Shown: piece after piece, positions 30,690 through 38,348 of the stretch
Numbering within the stretch: position 1 is the first letter of the stretch
Layout: the number at the start of each line of letters is the position of its first letter
The notes under the pieces: generated by a model
Told to the model about the DNA's origin: nothing
Seen by the model: only the letters and a program-made list of their open reading frames with translations
Databases searched by the model: none
Translations under genes and position numbers: made by a program
DNA from: an uncultured Eubacteriales bacterium
GTDB taxonomy: Bacteria > Bacillota_A > Clostridia > Oscillospirales > Oscillospiraceae
DNA: 52,392 nucleotides
Reading direction: 5' to 3'
Assembly: GCA_900319835.1 (NCBI GenBank)
Contig: ONPY01000006.1
Coordinates: 1-52,392, forward strand

Positions 30690-31801
30690 CAGCCAACCTT
30701 ATGCAAAAATTGCAGCGTGTCGTCCCCCGCGCCGGTGAGGATCGCGTGGAAATCCGCGATCATGCCCGCCGCGGCGGAGCTTTTCTGGAACATGCTCTGT
30801 TCCGTACACCAGACACTGCCCTCCTGTACGGCCTTAAAATCGGCCAGCAGCGGGCTGAGTGAGAGCAGTTCGTCCATGCTCTCCACATCTCCGGCCACAG
30901 TGCTGTTGTAGATCAGCACATCCGCATCCCGGGCCTGGCGGTAGAAGGACTCCATCTGGATGGTCACGGTGGAGAGAGCGTTCTCGCTCTCGGGCAGATC
31001 ACACAGCGCCGTCTCACCCCCGGCAAGCTCGATCATCCGGGTGACGTAGTCGGCCTGCTTGCGCACCACCACCGCGCCGTTTGCCGTGATGTGAAAAAAG
31101 GCAACGGTCTTCCCGGTGCTCTCCGCGCCCTCCAGGGACTCAAAGAGCTGAAGCTGGCTGCCAAAGAAGGCGTCCGCCTCCTCCAGGTGTCCCGTCAAAA
31201 GCCCGTAGAGCTTCACCCACTCCACACGCCCCAGGGGGTGGGGCTCATAGCTGGAATACTCAATCAGAGCCGGCAGGCCCAGCGCCTCCAGCTTCTCCTT
31301 TGTGGCGGGGCTGTGGAGGATCATGGTGTTCTCCACCGCGAGATCGCAGCCTTCCGTCAGCAGCTGCTCATAATCCGGCGCGGAGTATTTCCCCACATAG
31401 AGAATCTCCCCGCGCTTCTGGGCCGCTTGAAGCTCTGGCAGTTTCCAATCGTCGGCCTTGGTGCTGGAGTAGCGTATCGCCTCCAGCGCCCCGGCCTGCA
31501 GGAACAGATCCGCCGCCGAGGAGCTGGCCAGATAGACCTGCTTAACCGGCGTGTGGATCACCGGCAGCTCCCCCAGACCTGCGGGCGTCTCCACCCCCTC
31601 AGGCAGCAGCAGGAAGCGCTGCCCGTCGCCGATGGTCAGCAGCGCTGCGCCATCGGTATAGAAAGCAACGCGGAAGTTCTTGGCGTAGGCCAGCTCCATC
31701 TCCTCCGCCGTCTGCGCATCCGCCTGCGCCGCAGGCTTTGCGGCGCAGGCACAGAGCAGCAGGGACAAAAGTGCCAGCAGCAGGCAGAATACGCGTCTCA
31801 C
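30689..31801 (-). CDS. ABC transporter substrate-binding lipoprotein (BtuF/FecB-like)
   Basis: This 370-residue lipoprotein has an N-terminal signal MRRVFCLLLALLSLLLCAC, most likely acylated at Cys19. It has a two-lobed type III binding fold (LGELPVIHTPVKQVYLASSS; a long central helix; EGSVWCTEQSMFQKSSAAAG near the C terminus). It overlaps the upstream lipoprotein gene by four bases. The ligand is not evident. Position in a B12 operon behind an extracytoplasmic cobaltochelatase suggests a corrinoid, cobalt-tetrapyrrole or cobalt chelate. Confidence 0.82.
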   Translation of the reverse strand: MRRVFCLLLALLSLLLCACAAKPAAQADAQTAEEMELAYAKNFRVAFYTDGAALLTIGDGQRFLLLPEGVETPAGLGELPVIHTPVKQVYLASSSAADLFLQAGALEAIRYSSTKADDWKLPELQAAQKRGEILYVGKYSAPDYEQLLTEGCDLAVENTMILHSPATKEKLEALGLPALIEYSSYEPHPLGRVEWVKLYGLLTGHLEEADAFFGSQLQLFESLEGAESTGKTVAFFHITANGAVVVRKQADYVTRMIELAGGETALCDLPESENALSTVTIQMESFYRQARDADVLIYNSTVAGDVESMDELLSLSPLLADFKAVQEGSVWCTEQSMFQKSSAAAGMIADFHAILTGAGDDTLQFLHKVG

Positions 31802-32712
31802 GGTGCGACCGCCAGACTGGCGGAATCAAAGGTCAGGGTATAGGTGATCTCGTGCGGCTCGCTCATGGCCACGGTGTCGGCGATGACGGTCATGGGCCGG
31901 TCAAAATAAAGCACCGGGATCTCGAAGGTGGAGTTGCCCTCGGCCACCAGCGGCAGGTACTTTTCCTCTCCCACGCGCATGTAGTCGTAATTGCTGCTGC
32001 TCCATTCGATCACCGCCGTACATTCGCCATCCTTTACCTTCAGGATGGTAGGGCTTGCGACGGAGGCTTTGCCGCTGCCGCCGGCGAGCTTGACGCCGAC
32101 CTTAAAATTGCCGTCTGCCGCAAACAGGCTCGCCGGGGTGACGAGGAAGCCCTCACGGAAGGCCTCCACAGGCAGGGAGTCGGCGCGGAAGCAGAGCGTG
32201 CGGTCATACCACAGCTCCTTGTTTTTGCTGTAGGCCGCACAGGGGATCGGGGCATCCAGCATCTCTACCGGGATGGTGAAGGTGTGGGCGCCCTCGCTGT
32301 CCTCCTGGAAGGGGATCAGGCGGCTCTTGTCCGCCGCGTCGGCGGACAGGGCGGTGCCGGGATAGACATAGAGATAGCTCTTGCCGGACATGGTGAGCGT
32401 CGCCGCCATGCGGCCGTCCTCCACGGTGAGCACCGCCTTTTCGATGCGGAACATGGAGGAGCTGGAATTGACAGCGATCTCGTACGCTCCGTCCACCAGA
32501 TTTTCAGCGGAGATGGGCACCATGCCCTCCTCCACGACCTCCTCCACGGTGGTCATCTGCGAGGCATCCGCCACGGCTGGCGAAGGAGCCGACGCGGCGG
32601 CTTCGACAGGGGCCTCGGTTGGGGCCGCAGTCTGCGCAGGGGCGGTCTTTCCGCAGGCGGGAAGACTCAGCAGCATTACCAGCAGCAGAAGCGGAGACAG
32701 GCTGCGTTTCAT
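31798..32712 (-). CDS. Unrecognised two-domain lipoprotein of the cobalamin operon
   Basis: This 304-residue protein starts at ATG 32712 after AAGGAAG. The lipoprotein signal ends LSLPAC (Cys20), followed by an Ala/Pro/Glu linker to about residue 60. Two homologous beta-rich domains then follow. In each, DG[AN][YF][EK][IV][AG]V begins the unit, [VL]xDGxxxAxxxxSxxxYxY[VM] lies in the middle and FxIPVxxxDxP closes it. I do not recognise the family. The aromatic YLYVYPG and YDYMRVG loops in matching positions could bind a planar ligand or metal, by analogy with NEAT-like heme domains. It lies between CbiK and the ABC importer. Confidence 0.7.
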   Translation of the reverse strand: MKRSLSPLLLLVMLLSLPACGKTAPAQTAAPTEAPVEAAASAPSPAVADASQMTTVEEVVEEGMVPISAENLVDGAYEIAVNSSSSMFRIEKAVLTVEDGRMAATLTMSGKSYLYVYPGTALSADAADKSRLIPFQEDSEGAHTFTIPVEMLDAPIPCAAYSKNKELWYDRTLCFRADSLPVEAFREGFLVTPASLFAADGNFKVGVKLAGGSGKASVASPTILKVKDGECTAVIEWSSSNYDYMRVGEEKYLPLVAEGNSTFEIPVLYFDRPMTVIADTVAMSEPHEITYTLTFDSASLAVAP

Positions 32713-32725
32713 AGACAACACTTCC

Positions 32726-33790
32726 TTACTTGGTTGTTTCTTGCTGGGTCATGGACTCGAAGACGTGGTCGAGGATGATGCGGCGCACCTCGGGCAGCTG
32801 GCCCAGGCCTTCCAGAACGCACTCCACCTCGTAGCCGGCGTCCTCAAAGATGCTCTTCCAGCTGTCCTCATCGGGGCCAGCCATGTCGTTGTTGGCGTGA
32901 TCGCCTGCCACGATCATCATCGGGCGCAGTACCACACGCTTGTAGTTGCCGGCCTGCACCTTGGCCAGCACGTCCTCCAAAGAGGGGGTGGCCTCCACGG
33001 TGCCGACAAAGTAATCCTCGGCGCCGGCCTCATCGAACATCTTCTGCATATGCTCATAGACCCAGTTGGAATCGGCCTCGGTGCCGTGTCCCATCAGAAC
33101 GATGGCCGTCTCACCGTCGAGGTAGCTGTCGGTGGCGTCGGCCAGGGCCTCGCAGAGATCTCCGAAGTCCGCATCACGCTGCAGAAGGGGCTTACCGATG
33201 ATGATCTGTTCAAAGGCGTCGGCGTATTTTGCCAGCTCGTCCTTCAGCTCGTTGTACTCATAGCCATCCATGAGGTGAGTGGGCTGGACAAACAGAACCT
33301 TGACGTTGTTGGCGACCGCGCGGTCAAGCGCCTCGGTTACGTTGTCGATGACCTCGCCGTCACGCTTGGCCACATGGTCGATGATGATCTGGCTGGTGAA
33401 GGCGCGGCGGACGCTCCAGTCGGGATAGGCCTCCTGAATGGCCTTCTCAATGGCGCCGATGGTCAGGCGGCGGCTGTCGTTAAAGCTGGTGCCGAAGGAC
33501 ACAACCAGCAGTTCCTTCTCGCCGATGCCGTCCTGGTTGAGGGGATCGTCCAGAGAGGCGTCGCCGGTCTCATAGTTTTCTTCGTCCTCTTCCTCCTCGG
33601 CCTCAGCGGGCTCCTCGGCGGGGGCGGGCTCTTCGGCCTTGGGGGCTTCAGTGGCCGCAGGGGCGGGGGCGGGTTCCTCGGCCTTGGGGGCCTCAGTGGC
33701 CGCAGGGGCGGGGGCGGGCTTGCTGCCGCAGCCGGCGAGCAGCGCCGCCATCATGCAAAGTACCAGTACGCTTGCCAAAATCTTTTTCAT
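32726..33790 (-). CDS. cbiK: Lipoprotein sirohydrochlorin cobaltochelatase (extracytoplasmic CbiK)
   Basis: This 354-residue protein is CbiK with an export signal. Residues 1-21 are a lipoprotein signal (ALLAGC, Cys21). Residues 24-75 are a flexible Pro/Ala/Glu linker containing two copies of a 16-residue APAPAATEAPKAEEP-type repeat, then a full chelatase domain. Metal-site residues are present: His172 (QPTHLMDGYEY), His235 (LMGHGTE), Glu266 (GTVEATPSLEDV) and His298 (AGDHAN). The motif usually written GHGTHHPAN reads GHGTEADSN. CbiK inserts Co2+ into sirohydrochlorin, so an outside location is unusual for an anaerobic B12 operon. ATG 33790 is chosen because it starts the signal peptide. Confidence 0.88.
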   Translation of the reverse strand: MKKILASVLVLCMMAALLAGCGSKPAPAPAATEAPKAEEPAPAPAATEAPKAEEPAPAEEPAEAEEEEDEENYETGDASLDDPLNQDGIGEKELLVVSFGTSFNDSRRLTIGAIEKAIQEAYPDWSVRRAFTSQIIIDHVAKRDGEVIDNVTEALDRAVANNVKVLFVQPTHLMDGYEYNELKDELAKYADAFEQIIIGKPLLQRDADFGDLCEALADATDSYLDGETAIVLMGHGTEADSNWVYEHMQKMFDEAGAEDYFVGTVEATPSLEDVLAKVQAGNYKRVVLRPMMIVAGDHANNDMAGPDEDSWKSIFEDAGYEVECVLEGLGQLPEVRRIILDHVFESMTQQETTK

Positions 33791-33822
33791 TGTGTTTCTC
33801 CTTTTGTTTGCTTCTATTTGCA

Positions 33823-34560
33823 TCAATGCGAAAGCATTGCTGTGCACAGTTTCAAAACCTCGTCAAAGCTGAGGCCGCTCTCCTCCGGGCGCCGGATCAC
33901 AATCAGCTCCGCTCCGGTCTCTCTGGCGGCCTCCGCCTTCTCGGCAAAGCCGCCGGGGGTGCCGCCGTCCTTGCTGACGACGGATCGGATATGATACTGC
34001 CGGATTGTCGCCGCGTTCATTTCCCGGGAAAAGGGGCCCTGCATGGCGATAATGTTCCGGTGCGGGATTCCCAGCGCCTCACAGGCCGCGATGCTGTCCG
34101 AGCTCGGCAGCACGCGGGGAAAAAGCCGCTCCGGATCAAGCTCCGCAAAGGCCGTAAGCTCTCTGGCCCCGGTGGTGAGCAGGATGTTCCCCTCCCGCTC
34201 TTTGAGAAAGGCCGCGGCCTCCGCGGCACTCTCCACGAGGATCGCCCCAGCAAGATCGCTCTCCTGCCTTTTGAGCCGCAGCAGCGGTATCCCCGCCGCC
34301 TCACAGGCGGCCTTCACGCTCCGGGAAATGTTCCGGGCATAGGGGTGGGTGGCGTCCACACAGAGCGCGGCGTCCGCGAGCAGCCCGGCCTTTTCCTCCG
34401 GGTTCAGCGGCCCCTGGCGCACTTCCACGTGGGGGGTGCTCCCCTGCTCCTCGCTGCCGTACGCAGTGGCAACGCATACGGTCACCCGCGCCCCGGCTTC
34501 CGCCAGAAGTCGGGAGAGCTCCCGGCCCTCGCTGGTGCCGCTGAAAATTACGAACTTCAT
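33823..34560 (-). CDS. cbiJ: Cobalt-precorrin-6A reductase
   Basis: This 245-residue protein reduces cobalt-precorrin-6A to 6B in corrin-ring synthesis. The NADPH-binding N terminus reads VIFSGTSEGRELSRLLAEAG. Family motifs are VDATHPYA, LTTGARELTAF and the C-terminal SKDGGTPGGFAEKAEAA. It overlaps cbiH by four bases. The next gene, cbiK, starts 32 bases after its end, the widest gap inside the operon. Confidence 0.93.
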   Translation of the reverse strand: MKFVIFSGTSEGRELSRLLAEAGARVTVCVATAYGSEEQGSTPHVEVRQGPLNPEEKAGLLADAALCVDATHPYARNISRSVKAACEAAGIPLLRLKRQESDLAGAILVESAAEAAAFLKEREGNILLTTGARELTAFAELDPERLFPRVLPSSDSIAACEALGIPHRNIIAMQGPFSREMNAATIRQYHIRSVVSKDGGTPGGFAEKAEAARETGAELIVIRRPEESGLSFDEVLKLCTAMLSH

Positions 34561-35285
34561 CTGTGATACCCCCGGGGCGTCACCATTTTCCCGGAGATCT
34601 CCCGTGTCTGGGAGGAGCCGATGAAGACGGTACAGAACATATCCGCCGGGAAATCCCGCAGCCGGCCGAGAGTCAGCAGCTCATAGCGCTCCCCTTCCCG
34701 TCCGATGCTCCTTGCCACGCCGCAGAGGGTCTCCGGGCTTTTGCTCTCCAGCAGGATGTCACAGGCTTTCTGCAGATAGTCCGCCCGGTGCCGCGAGGCG
34801 GGGTTATACAGGCAAACCACGAAATCCCCCTCCGCCGCAAGTCTCAAGCGCTTTTCGATCAACGCCCAGTCGGTCAGCCGGTCGGACAGGGAAATCACAC
34901 AGAAGTCATGGCCCAGGGGCGCGCCGAGCAGCGCGCCGCCCGAGAGGGCCGCGGTCACACCGGGGACGACCTCGACCTTTACGCCGGGGTATTCCGGCAG
35001 AAGCTCCAGCAGGGGTCCGGCCATGCCGTACACGCCCGCATCCCCACTGCAGACCAGGGCCACGGTCTGGCCCTCCTGCGCCCGCTTGAGACAGGCGCGG
35101 CAGCGCTCGATCTCGCCGGTCATGCCGGTGGAAAAGAACTCCTTTTCCGGGTACAGGGGGCGCAGCAGTTTCACATACAGCGTATAGCCGCAGAGGCAGT
35201 CCGCCGCATCCAGGGCGGCTCTCGCCGCGCCCGTCAGGCTCTCTGCCCCACCGGGGCCGATGCCCACCGCGTAAACCTTTCCCAT
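34557..35285 (-). CDS. cbiH: Cobalt-precorrin-3B C17-methyltransferase
   Basis: This 242-residue SAM-dependent tetrapyrrole methylase catalyses C17 methylation and ring contraction at cobalt-precorrin-3. Motifs are VYAVGIGPGGAESLT, a GCxxY-like CGYTLYVKL, CSGDAGVYGMAG and VCLYNPASRHRADYL. ATG 35285 gives the canonical N terminus. It starts one base after cbiG ends and overlaps cbiJ by four bases. Confidence 0.94.
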   Translation of the reverse strand: MGKVYAVGIGPGGAESLTGAARAALDAADCLCGYTLYVKLLRPLYPEKEFFSTGMTGEIERCRACLKRAQEGQTVALVCSGDAGVYGMAGPLLELLPEYPGVKVEVVPGVTAALSGGALLGAPLGHDFCVISLSDRLTDWALIEKRLRLAAEGDFVVCLYNPASRHRADYLQKACDILLESKSPETLCGVARSIGREGERYELLTLGRLRDFPADMFCTVFIGSSQTREISGKMVTPRGYHR

Positions 35286-35286
35286 G

Positions 35287-36273
35287 CTACCAACTCCAAT
35301 CCGGGGTAAAGGGCCCCTCCGCCGCGGCAAAGGTCACACCCTCCGCCGCGTACTTTTTCTCAATCAGCTTTCCGCCTTCACAGGCCGCAGCCCGCTCGCA
35401 GACGTTGTCGACGCCGGTGGTCCGCTCCACAAAGGGCGAGGCGCTGAATGTACCCGGCACGGCCTTCAGCTTGTCCGCACTGTAAAAGCACATTGGCCAG
35501 TCGTGCGCCCTGCAGAAGGCCAGCAGCCCCGTCTCGTCCTGTTTCAGGTCGAGGCTCACCGCCGCCGCGACCGCCTGGGGCAGCAGCCCGCGCTCGTCAC
35601 AGAAGCGTGCAAAGCTCAGTTCCAATTGTTCCTTTGTTGTCCCACGACGGCAGCCGATCCCCAGCGTCACGATCCGGGGCGCAAGCAGCAGCGCATTCCC
35701 GTCCGTTCTTCGGCAGCAGACGCACGCGTCCCCCGGGTTTCCCATCTCCACAAGGTGCGGCCGTTCCCCGGCAACAGGCCAGGGACAGTCAATCCGAACG
35801 CGCTCTCCGCGCAGGAGCTTCGCCGACACACTCTTGATGCGCTCCGGGTTTACGACCGCCATGTTCTGGCGCTTGGCCCAGAGATCCACGGCGAAAAGCC
35901 CGTTGAGATCCGTGGCGGTGGTGATGACCGCCTCGCCCCCGGTGAGCGCCGCGAGCCTTTGCGCGAGGGCGTTTGCGCCCCCCAGGTGGCCGGAGAGCAA
36001 TGGGATCACATACGCGCCCAGCTCATCCACGCAGAGGACCGCCGGGTCCTCCGCCTTGTGCCGGAGATGGGGCGCGATGGCCCGCACGGCGATGCCCGCA
36101 GCGCCGATGAAGATCAGCGCCTCGCGCTTTGGAAACTGTTCCGCCGTCCAGATGGAGAGGGAGAAGTCCTCCCGTCCGGTGAGGGCGAGACTTGCTCCCA
36201 GTTCCCCGGCAAGCAGTCTGCCAAGTTCCGTGCCCCGCGGAGTGAAGGCCGCAATGGCGATGCCGTCTCTCAT
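35287..36273 (-). CDS. cbiG: Cobalt-precorrin-5A hydrolase
   Basis: This 328-residue CbiG opens the delta-lactone of cobalt-precorrin-5A with loss of acetaldehyde. The N-terminal part contains IFIGAAGIAVRAIAPHL and LSGHLGGANALAQRLA. The C-terminal domain contains LGIGCRRGTTKEQLE and the conserved FxAxxL-type YSADKLKAVPG. The ATG at 36273 overlaps cbiD by four bases. An open frame continues upstream but lacks a ribosome site. Confidence 0.94.
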   Translation of the reverse strand: MRDGIAIAAFTPRGTELGRLLAGELGASLALTGREDFSLSIWTAEQFPKREALIFIGAAGIAVRAIAPHLRHKAEDPAVLCVDELGAYVIPLLSGHLGGANALAQRLAALTGGEAVITTATDLNGLFAVDLWAKRQNMAVVNPERIKSVSAKLLRGERVRIDCPWPVAGERPHLVEMGNPGDACVCCRRTDGNALLLAPRIVTLGIGCRRGTTKEQLELSFARFCDERGLLPQAVAAAVSLDLKQDETGLLAFCRAHDWPMCFYSADKLKAVPGTFSASPFVERTTGVDNVCERAAACEGGKLIEKKYAAEGVTFAAAEGPFTPDWSW

Positions 36274-37409
36274 GGTCCGCTCCTCCATTGTTTCAGCATT
36301 GTCTCCGCTTGATCGGTCATCCCCAGCAGGCCGCTCTCGTTGGAAAACAGCAGCGCGCCGATTGTAAGCGCGCCCGCGGCACGGCGGTCCAGATGCTCCT
36401 GGATTGCCGTAAGCAGGCTCTGCATCACGGGCGCCTTCAGCCCGGCCTTTTCCAGGACGGCGAGGCACCCGTCGGTGCTGACCTCCTCCATCAGGGCGCG
36501 GCAGGTTTCACAATTCGCGCCGCAGAGCGCCGCGTGGGCGCAGAACAGCTCCCGTCGGCAGTCGGCGGTTTTGGAGTGGGTGTTCATAATACCCCCGGCG
36601 AGCTTTACCAGCTTGCCGATGTGCCCCACCAGCAGCAGCTGGGAAAAGCCCTCCAGTACCGTCATGTCGATGGCATCGCCGATGAAGTTGGAGCACTTGG
36701 CCCGTGGGATCGCCCGCAGCTCCGGGAGCCTGGCCGTAAGAAAGTCCATCCCGTAGCTGCCGGGGGTGAGGATCAAACGCTCCGGGTTTGCCGTCTTCGC
36801 CTGGCGGATCTCCAGCGCGATGGTGTCCAGCAGCGCCTGCTCGCTCATGGGCTCAACAATGCCGGAGGTTCCCAGGATGGAGATGCCGCCCACAATCCCG
36901 AGCTGGGGGTTGAAAGTCCGCTGCGCGATCTTCTCCCCGCCTTCGGCCTCGATGACGACGGAGAGTCCGCCGCCGTAGCCGCAGGCAGCACAGACGGATT
37001 CCAACGCCGCGAGAATCATCTTCCTCGGCACACTGTTGATGGCGGCGCTGCCCACCGGCTGGTCCAGGCCGGATTTCATAACCCGACCCACACCGCGGCC
37101 GCCGTCGATCACGATGCCCCGCTCTGTCTTGGATACCAGAGCGGAGATCTCGATCCCGTTTGTCACGTCCGGGTCGTCCCCGGCGTCCTTGATGACGACG
37201 CAGCGGGCGGCATCTCCTTCCAAGCGGCAGAGGCTGGGTTGAATCTCCACCCGCAGCCCCTTGGGTGTCACCAGAGCGAGGGTCTCAGGTCTTTCGCCGG
37301 CCAGCAGCAGGCGGGCCGCGCCCATGGCGGCCAGGGCCGCGCAGCTGCCCGTGGTATAGCCGCAGCGGAGCAGCCTGGTCCCGCTGCGCAGATAGTGTTC
37401 AAAGCTCAT
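36270..37409 (-). CDS. cbiD: Cobalt-precorrin-5B C1-methyltransferase
   Basis: This 379-residue CbiD methylates C1 of the corrin ring in the anaerobic pathway. Family features are the N-terminal LRCGYTTGSCAALAA, KDAGDDPDVTNG, VGRVMKSGLDQPVGSAAIN and LVGHIGKLVKLAGGIMNTHS. It overlaps both neighbours by four bases. Its presence confirms the early-cobalt (anaerobic) route. Confidence 0.95.
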   Translation of the reverse strand: MSFEHYLRSGTRLLRCGYTTGSCAALAAMGAARLLLAGERPETLALVTPKGLRVEIQPSLCRLEGDAARCVVIKDAGDDPDVTNGIEISALVSKTERGIVIDGGRGVGRVMKSGLDQPVGSAAINSVPRKMILAALESVCAACGYGGGLSVVIEAEGGEKIAQRTFNPQLGIVGGISILGTSGIVEPMSEQALLDTIALEIRQAKTANPERLILTPGSYGMDFLTARLPELRAIPRAKCSNFIGDAIDMTVLEGFSQLLLVGHIGKLVKLAGGIMNTHSKTADCRRELFCAHAALCGANCETCRALMEEVSTDGCLAVLEKAGLKAPVMQSLLTAIQEHLDRRAAGALTIGALLFSNESGLLGMTDQAETMLKQWRSGP

Positions 37410-37678
37410 GGCTGTTTGTCCTTCTTGGCGGCAAGCGCCGCAAGCTCACCAAAGCGTTTGAGAATCTGGGCGTAATTCTCCCTCCTATGCGGAAAAGCGC
37501 AGTGCTCACAGCTTTTGATGCCCTTTTCCGTATACACATAGCCGCCCCCGCACTTCTCGCCCAGCGCGTACAGGGGGCAGTAGCAAAACAGGCAGTTGAA
37601 GTCCTTCTCCGGGACACCCTCGTGGCAGGGGAAAAACTCACAGTCCCGGTTCTGGAAAAAGGAATAGTGCTTTTCCAT
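37406..37678 (-). CDS. Cysteine-rich small domain protein of the cobalamin operon
   Basis: This 90-residue protein has eight cysteines: ECEFFPCH-like (DCEFFPC), FNCLFCYCPLY, EKCGGGY and KSCEHCAFPH. It matches the small cysteine-rich family often found inside clostridial B12 operons. The cysteines could bind zinc or an iron-sulfur cluster. The role is unknown, and a link to cobalt handling or to CbiD/CbiC is inferred from co-occurrence. It starts one base after cbiC ends and overlaps cbiD by four bases. Confidence 0.8.
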   Translation of the reverse strand: MEKHYSFFQNRDCEFFPCHEGVPEKDFNCLFCYCPLYALGEKCGGGYVYTEKGIKSCEHCAFPHRRENYAQILKRFGELAALAAKKDKQP

Positions 37679-37679
37679 C

Positions 37680-38348
37680 TCAGTTCCATCCTCTCGCCGC
37701 CGGATCCAGCAGATCCGCGGCGGTATAGATCAGCGCGTTGCAGACGGCAGCGGCGATGCTGCTGCCGCCCTTGCGGCCCATGGCCGCGATGCAGGGCACG
37801 CCGAGGCGGGTACAGAGCTCAAAGATCCGCTCCTTGCTCTCCACCACGTTGACAAAGCCCACCGGCACCGCCACGATCAATGCCGGGCGCATGCCCTCTT
37901 CCAGGTGCTCGGCCAGGGCAAAGAGCGCGGTGGGGGCGTTGCCCACGGCATAGATCGCCTCCGGCAGATGCGCCGCGGCAAAGTCCATGGAGGCCACAGC
38001 CCGCGTGCAGTCCCGCACCCTGGCGATCTGCGCGATCTCGGGCTCCGCCATGAAGCAGTGGGCCTCGCCGCCCATGGTTTTCAGCCCCGGCTTGCTGACG
38101 CCCGCCAGCGCCATGTTGGTGTCGGTCACGATATGGGCGCCGTTTTTCAGCGCTTCCAGCGCTTTTTCCACCGCTCCCGGCGTAAAGCGCAGATTCTCCG
38201 CGTAGTCGAAATCGGCGCTGGCGTGGATACAGCGCAGCACCACCGGCGCCTCCTCCGGCTTCAGGGTGATTCCCCGCGCCGCAAGCTCCGCCCGGATGAT
38301 GTCCATGCTGCCCCGCTCAATCTGTGTGGGCCGATCCTTCATGCGCAT
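37680..38348 (-). CDS. cbiC: Cobalt-precorrin-8 methylmutase
   Basis: This 222-residue CbiC moves the methyl group from C11 to C12 to give cobyrinate. Conserved segments are IERGSMDIIRAEL, RCIHASADFDYAENL with the catalytic His, DTNMALAGVSK, and VGNAPTALFAL followed by VPVGFVNVVESKE and MGRKGGSSIAAA. ATG 38348 or 38342 (MKDRPTQ) can start it. The gene overlaps the end of cbiP by about 30 bases. Confidence 0.95.
   Translation of the reverse strand: MRMKDRPTQIERGSMDIIRAELAARGITLKPEEAPVVLRCIHASADFDYAENLRFTPGAVEKALEALKNGAHIVTDTNMALAGVSKPGLKTMGGEAHCFMAEPEIAQIARVRDCTRAVASMDFAAAHLPEAIYAVGNAPTALFALAEHLEEGMRPALIVAVPVGFVNVVESKERIFELCTRLGVPCIAAMGRKGGSSIAAAVCNALIYTAADLLDPAARGWN

Noticed and set aside
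33600..33730. Tandem repeat as a possible CRISPR or mobile repeat
   Set aside because: It is an in-frame Pro/Ala/Glu linker repeat of the CbiK lipoprotein.
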